DNA from: an uncultured Clostridia bacterium
GTDB taxonomy: Bacteria > Bacillota > Clostridia > Oscillospirales > Acutalibacteraceae
Assembly (NCBI GenBank): GCA_945227095.1
Contig: CALYOC010000019.1
Coordinates: forward strand, 1-7,760
Direction of reading: 5' to 3'
Length of the DNA stretch: 7,760 nt
Below, one piece after another: positions 5,887-7,760 of this stretch. The position numbers and the translations under genes are program-made. The notes beneath the pieces were generated by a model. That model was not told the DNA's origin. It made no database searches and was given only the letters and a program-made list of their open reading frames with translations. Position 1 is the stretch's first letter; the number at the start of each line of letters is the position of its first letter.

Positions 5887-6993
5887 ATGAAGTATTTTAC
5901 AGCTTTTATTAAACCCGCGTCGTCAATTTGCAATTTAAATTGCCGTTATTGTTTTTATACCGATGTGGCGGAAAACCGCGCCGAAAAGAGCTTCGGGCTG
6001 ATGAGTTTTGAAACAGCCGAGAATTTGATTAGTCGGGTGAATGAATACTGCCGCTCGGAGCATACGAAGGTGTCCTTTGTCTTTCAGGGCGGAGAGCCGA
6101 TGATGGCAGGGCTTGACTTTTTTAAGAACTTTGTCGGCTCAGTGCGGAAAATATGTGCGGAAAATATCAGCGCATCGTTTTCGGTTCAGACAAACGGCAC
6201 CCTGATAGATGATAAGTGGTGTGAATTTTTTAAAGAAAATGATTTTCTTGTCGGGATTTCCTTTGACGGTGCCGCCGGAATACATGACTTAAACCGCGTG
6301 GACGCGCTCGGTAGAGGCACTTCGGCAGATGTCTTAAAATCAGTTAAACTGCTTAAAAAGTATTCTGTGGAGTTTAACGAACTGTGCGTAGTGACGCGTG
6401 CGGCGGCAAGGCATCCCGTTGAGGTTATGAATACGGCGTTTAAATTGGGAGTCGGCAATTTGCAGCTTATTCCCTGCCTTGACTGTCTTTCGGGCGAGGG
6501 CGGCTCGTACAGCCTGACGCCGAGGGACTATGCCTCGTTTTTAAAAAAGGTCTGTGACATATGGGCGAGTAGGGCGCTCGGCGGAGAGTATATGAGCATT
6601 AGACTTTTTGATAATATAATGATGCTTATGTCCGGTCAGCCTGCGGAGCAGTGCGGCGCGTCGGGCAGATGTAATGTTCAGTTTGTTGTCGAGGGTGACG
6701 GCGGTGTATATCCGTGCGACTTTTATGTGCTTGATAAATACCGTATGGGAAATGTCAACAGCGACAGCATTTCCGATATGGCGGCTTCGGCAGGACTTAA
6801 AAAATTTCTTTCGCGCGATATACCGGTGGGTGAAAAATGCGCGTCCTGCGGCGTATATCCGCTTTGCGGCGGCGGTTGTGCGAGGTATAGGGCTTTTCTT
6901 ACAAGTGAAAAGGGATATTGTCCTATGCAGGACTTTTTGTATGAAAAAGGACCGCTGATTGAAAGAGTAATGAGAAGTGTAAGAGGGAAATAA
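5887..6993 (+). CDS. Radical SAM/SPASM enzyme, anaerobic sulfatase-maturating type (anSME)
   Basis: A 368-residue cytoplasmic radical SAM enzyme. The family oxidises a Cys or Ser in a sulfatase CxPxR-type motif to formylglycine without oxygen; some relatives act on other peptides. The radical SAM cluster motif is CxxxCxxC at C15, C19 and C22, followed by the SAM-binding QGGEP (67-71). The SPASM region carries a full auxiliary-cluster set: C256, C262, C277, C318, C321, C327, C331 and C345, with YPCDFYVLD giving the likely catalytic D278. From memory these positions match the C. perfringens anSME to within one to three residues, and the length agrees. The ATG at 5887 has only a weak site (CAGGTTGAG, 5876-5884), but the protein begins where the family does, with an IKPASS segment before the first cysteine. 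No sulfatase is encoded in this window, so the real substrate is open. Confidence 0.88.
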   Translation: MKYFTAFIKPASSICNLNCRYCFYTDVAENRAEKSFGLMSFETAENLISRVNEYCRSEHTKVSFVFQGGEPMMAGLDFFKNFVGSVRKICAENISASFSVQTNGTLIDDKWCEFFKENDFLVGISFDGAAGIHDLNRVDALGRGTSADVLKSVKLLKKYSVEFNELCVVTRAAARHPVEVMNTAFKLGVGNLQLIPCLDCLSGEGGSYSLTPRDYASFLKKVCDIWASRALGGEYMSIRLFDNIMMLMSGQPAEQCGASGRCNVQFVVEGDGGVYPCDFYVLDKYRMGNVNSDSISDMAASAGLKKFLSRDIPVGEKCASCGVYPLCGGGCARYRAFLTSEKGYCPMQDFLYEKGPLIERVMRSVRGK

Positions 6994-7016
6994 AAAGATT
7001 TTGCTTGGAGAGTGTT

Positions 7017-7760
7017 ATGCCGAAAGTTTTTGAAAAATCTCTGCGAGAGGTCGCAGAGGAGATAGAAAAAATCACTTTGAGCAGGGAAAACGGCATTCAT
7101 GTCGCCAAATCTCTGCGTATGCGCCGTGGGGACAGCCTTATTGTGTCCGACGGCGAAGGTCGTGACTTTTGCTGTGAAATTGAGCAGACATCACCCGAGG
7201 TGGTGCTCAAGGTGCTTTTTGTCGCGCCTACGGACACGGAGCCCGAAGTGTATATAACTCTTTATCAGGGCGTGCCTAAGGGTGACAAATTTGCGCAGGT
7301 TGTCAAGCAGTGCACCGAGATAGGTGTCAGCGAATTTGTGCCGGTGATTATGGCTCGCAGCATTTCCCGGCCGGACGAAAAAACAGCGGCAAAAAAGGTT
7401 GAGCGGTGGAGAAAGATTGCGCACGAAGCTGCGGGGCAGTCGCGCCGCGGAATTATCCCCAAGGTGGCGGATATGATGAGCCTTGAAGACTCTGTAAAGA
7501 AGCTTTCGGGCGATAGAGCAATAGTGTTTTATGAGTCGGGCGGAGAAGGACTCAAGGATATTTTGAATGATTTTAAGCGTGAGAATGTCCACTCGGCGGA
7601 TATCTTTATCGGACCGGAGGGTGGATTTGAGCCGTCGGAAGTCGAGGCACTTAAAAATGCCGGTGCGCGTGTTGCGACGCTCGGCAGGCGAATTTTGAGG
7701 ACACAGACCGCGCCGCTTGCGGCCAGTGCAAACATTATTTACGAACTCTCCTCACCTTAA
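7017..7760 (+). CDS. rsmE: 16S rRNA (uracil1498-N3)-methyltransferase RsmE
   Basis: A 247-residue cytoplasmic SPOUT methyltransferase that uses SAM to methylate N3 of U1498 in 16S rRNA, acting on the small subunit. The N-terminal PUA-like part has the IHVAKSLRMRRGD segment (27-39). The catalytic part shows QGVPKGDKF (84-92), KQCTEIGVSEFVPV (97-110), EAAGQSRRG (137-145), and the SAM-binding knot motifs IGPEGGF (198-204) and LGRRILRTQTAP (222-233). The last usually reads RTETA; the Q for E at residue 230 is unusual as far as I recall. The ATG at 7017 is preferred over an in-frame TTG at 7005 because that TTG overlaps the ribosome binding site (GGAG, 7007-7010), and because the protein then starts MPKVF as is typical. 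It follows the radical SAM gene by 23 bases. The usual neighbour prmA is not seen here. The stop codon is the last three bases of the window, so the gene is complete. Confidence 0.96.
   Translation: MPKVFEKSLREVAEEIEKITLSRENGIHVAKSLRMRRGDSLIVSDGEGRDFCCEIEQTSPEVVLKVLFVAPTDTEPEVYITLYQGVPKGDKFAQVVKQCTEIGVSEFVPVIMARSISRPDEKTAAKKVERWRKIAHEAAGQSRRGIIPKVADMMSLEDSVKKLSGDRAIVFYESGGEGLKDILNDFKRENVHSADIFIGPEGGFEPSEVEALKNAGARVATLGRRILRTQTAPLAASANIIYELSSP

Overview
The window reads as a chromosomal segment of an anaerobic, low-to-middle GC Firmicute, most likely a gut-type clostridium. This is inferred from the gene content: Feo ferrous-iron uptake with a FeoB-associated Cys-rich peptide, rubrerythrin, a COG2509-type FAD protein, and a radical SAM maturase whose cysteine spacing closely follows the Clostridium perfringens anSME. 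Strong GGAGG-type ribosome binding sites and sigma-A-like promoters agree. All nine recognised genes lie on the plus strand. I see no RNA genes, CRISPR arrays, insertion sequences or integration sites, and no stretch over 300 bases without a gene.

Region 1 (1-3629) is an iron and oxidative-stress block. A TTTACA-17-TAAAAT promoter leads into feoA, then feoB (8-bp overlap), a 54-residue FeoB-associated Cys-rich membrane peptide, and a zinc-ribbon membrane protein of unknown function. A pure A/T tract of 40 bases then precedes rubrerythrin, and a strong intrinsic terminator follows it. FeoA and FeoB import Fe2+, and rubrerythrin is a non-haem diiron peroxidase that needs iron, so the grouping makes physiological sense.

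Region 2 (3646-5214) has a consensus promoter (TTGACA-17-TATAAT, with a second TTGACA one helical turn upstream). It drives a COG2509-type FAD-dependent dehydrogenase gene that is interrupted by two in-frame stops (TAA at 4496, TAG at 4580). The reading frame and apparent homology continue unchanged to 5152, and an intrinsic terminator follows. All three stop codons end other genes here, so general recoding is unlikely. The gene is called a pseudogene or a locally faulty sequence.

Region 3 (5262-7760) is a likely co-transcribed trio: an unrecognised lipoprotein, an anaerobic sulfatase-maturase-type radical SAM/SPASM enzyme, and rsmE (16S rRNA m3U1498 methyltransferase). Gaps between them are 19 and 23 nt. 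The window ends exactly on the rsmE stop codon.

I did not find a convincing undescribed multi-gene system. The points most worth checking are the double-stop FAD gene, the sulfatase-maturase-like enzyme with no sulfatase in view beside an unknown lipoprotein, and the two small uncharacterised proteins attached to the feo operon.
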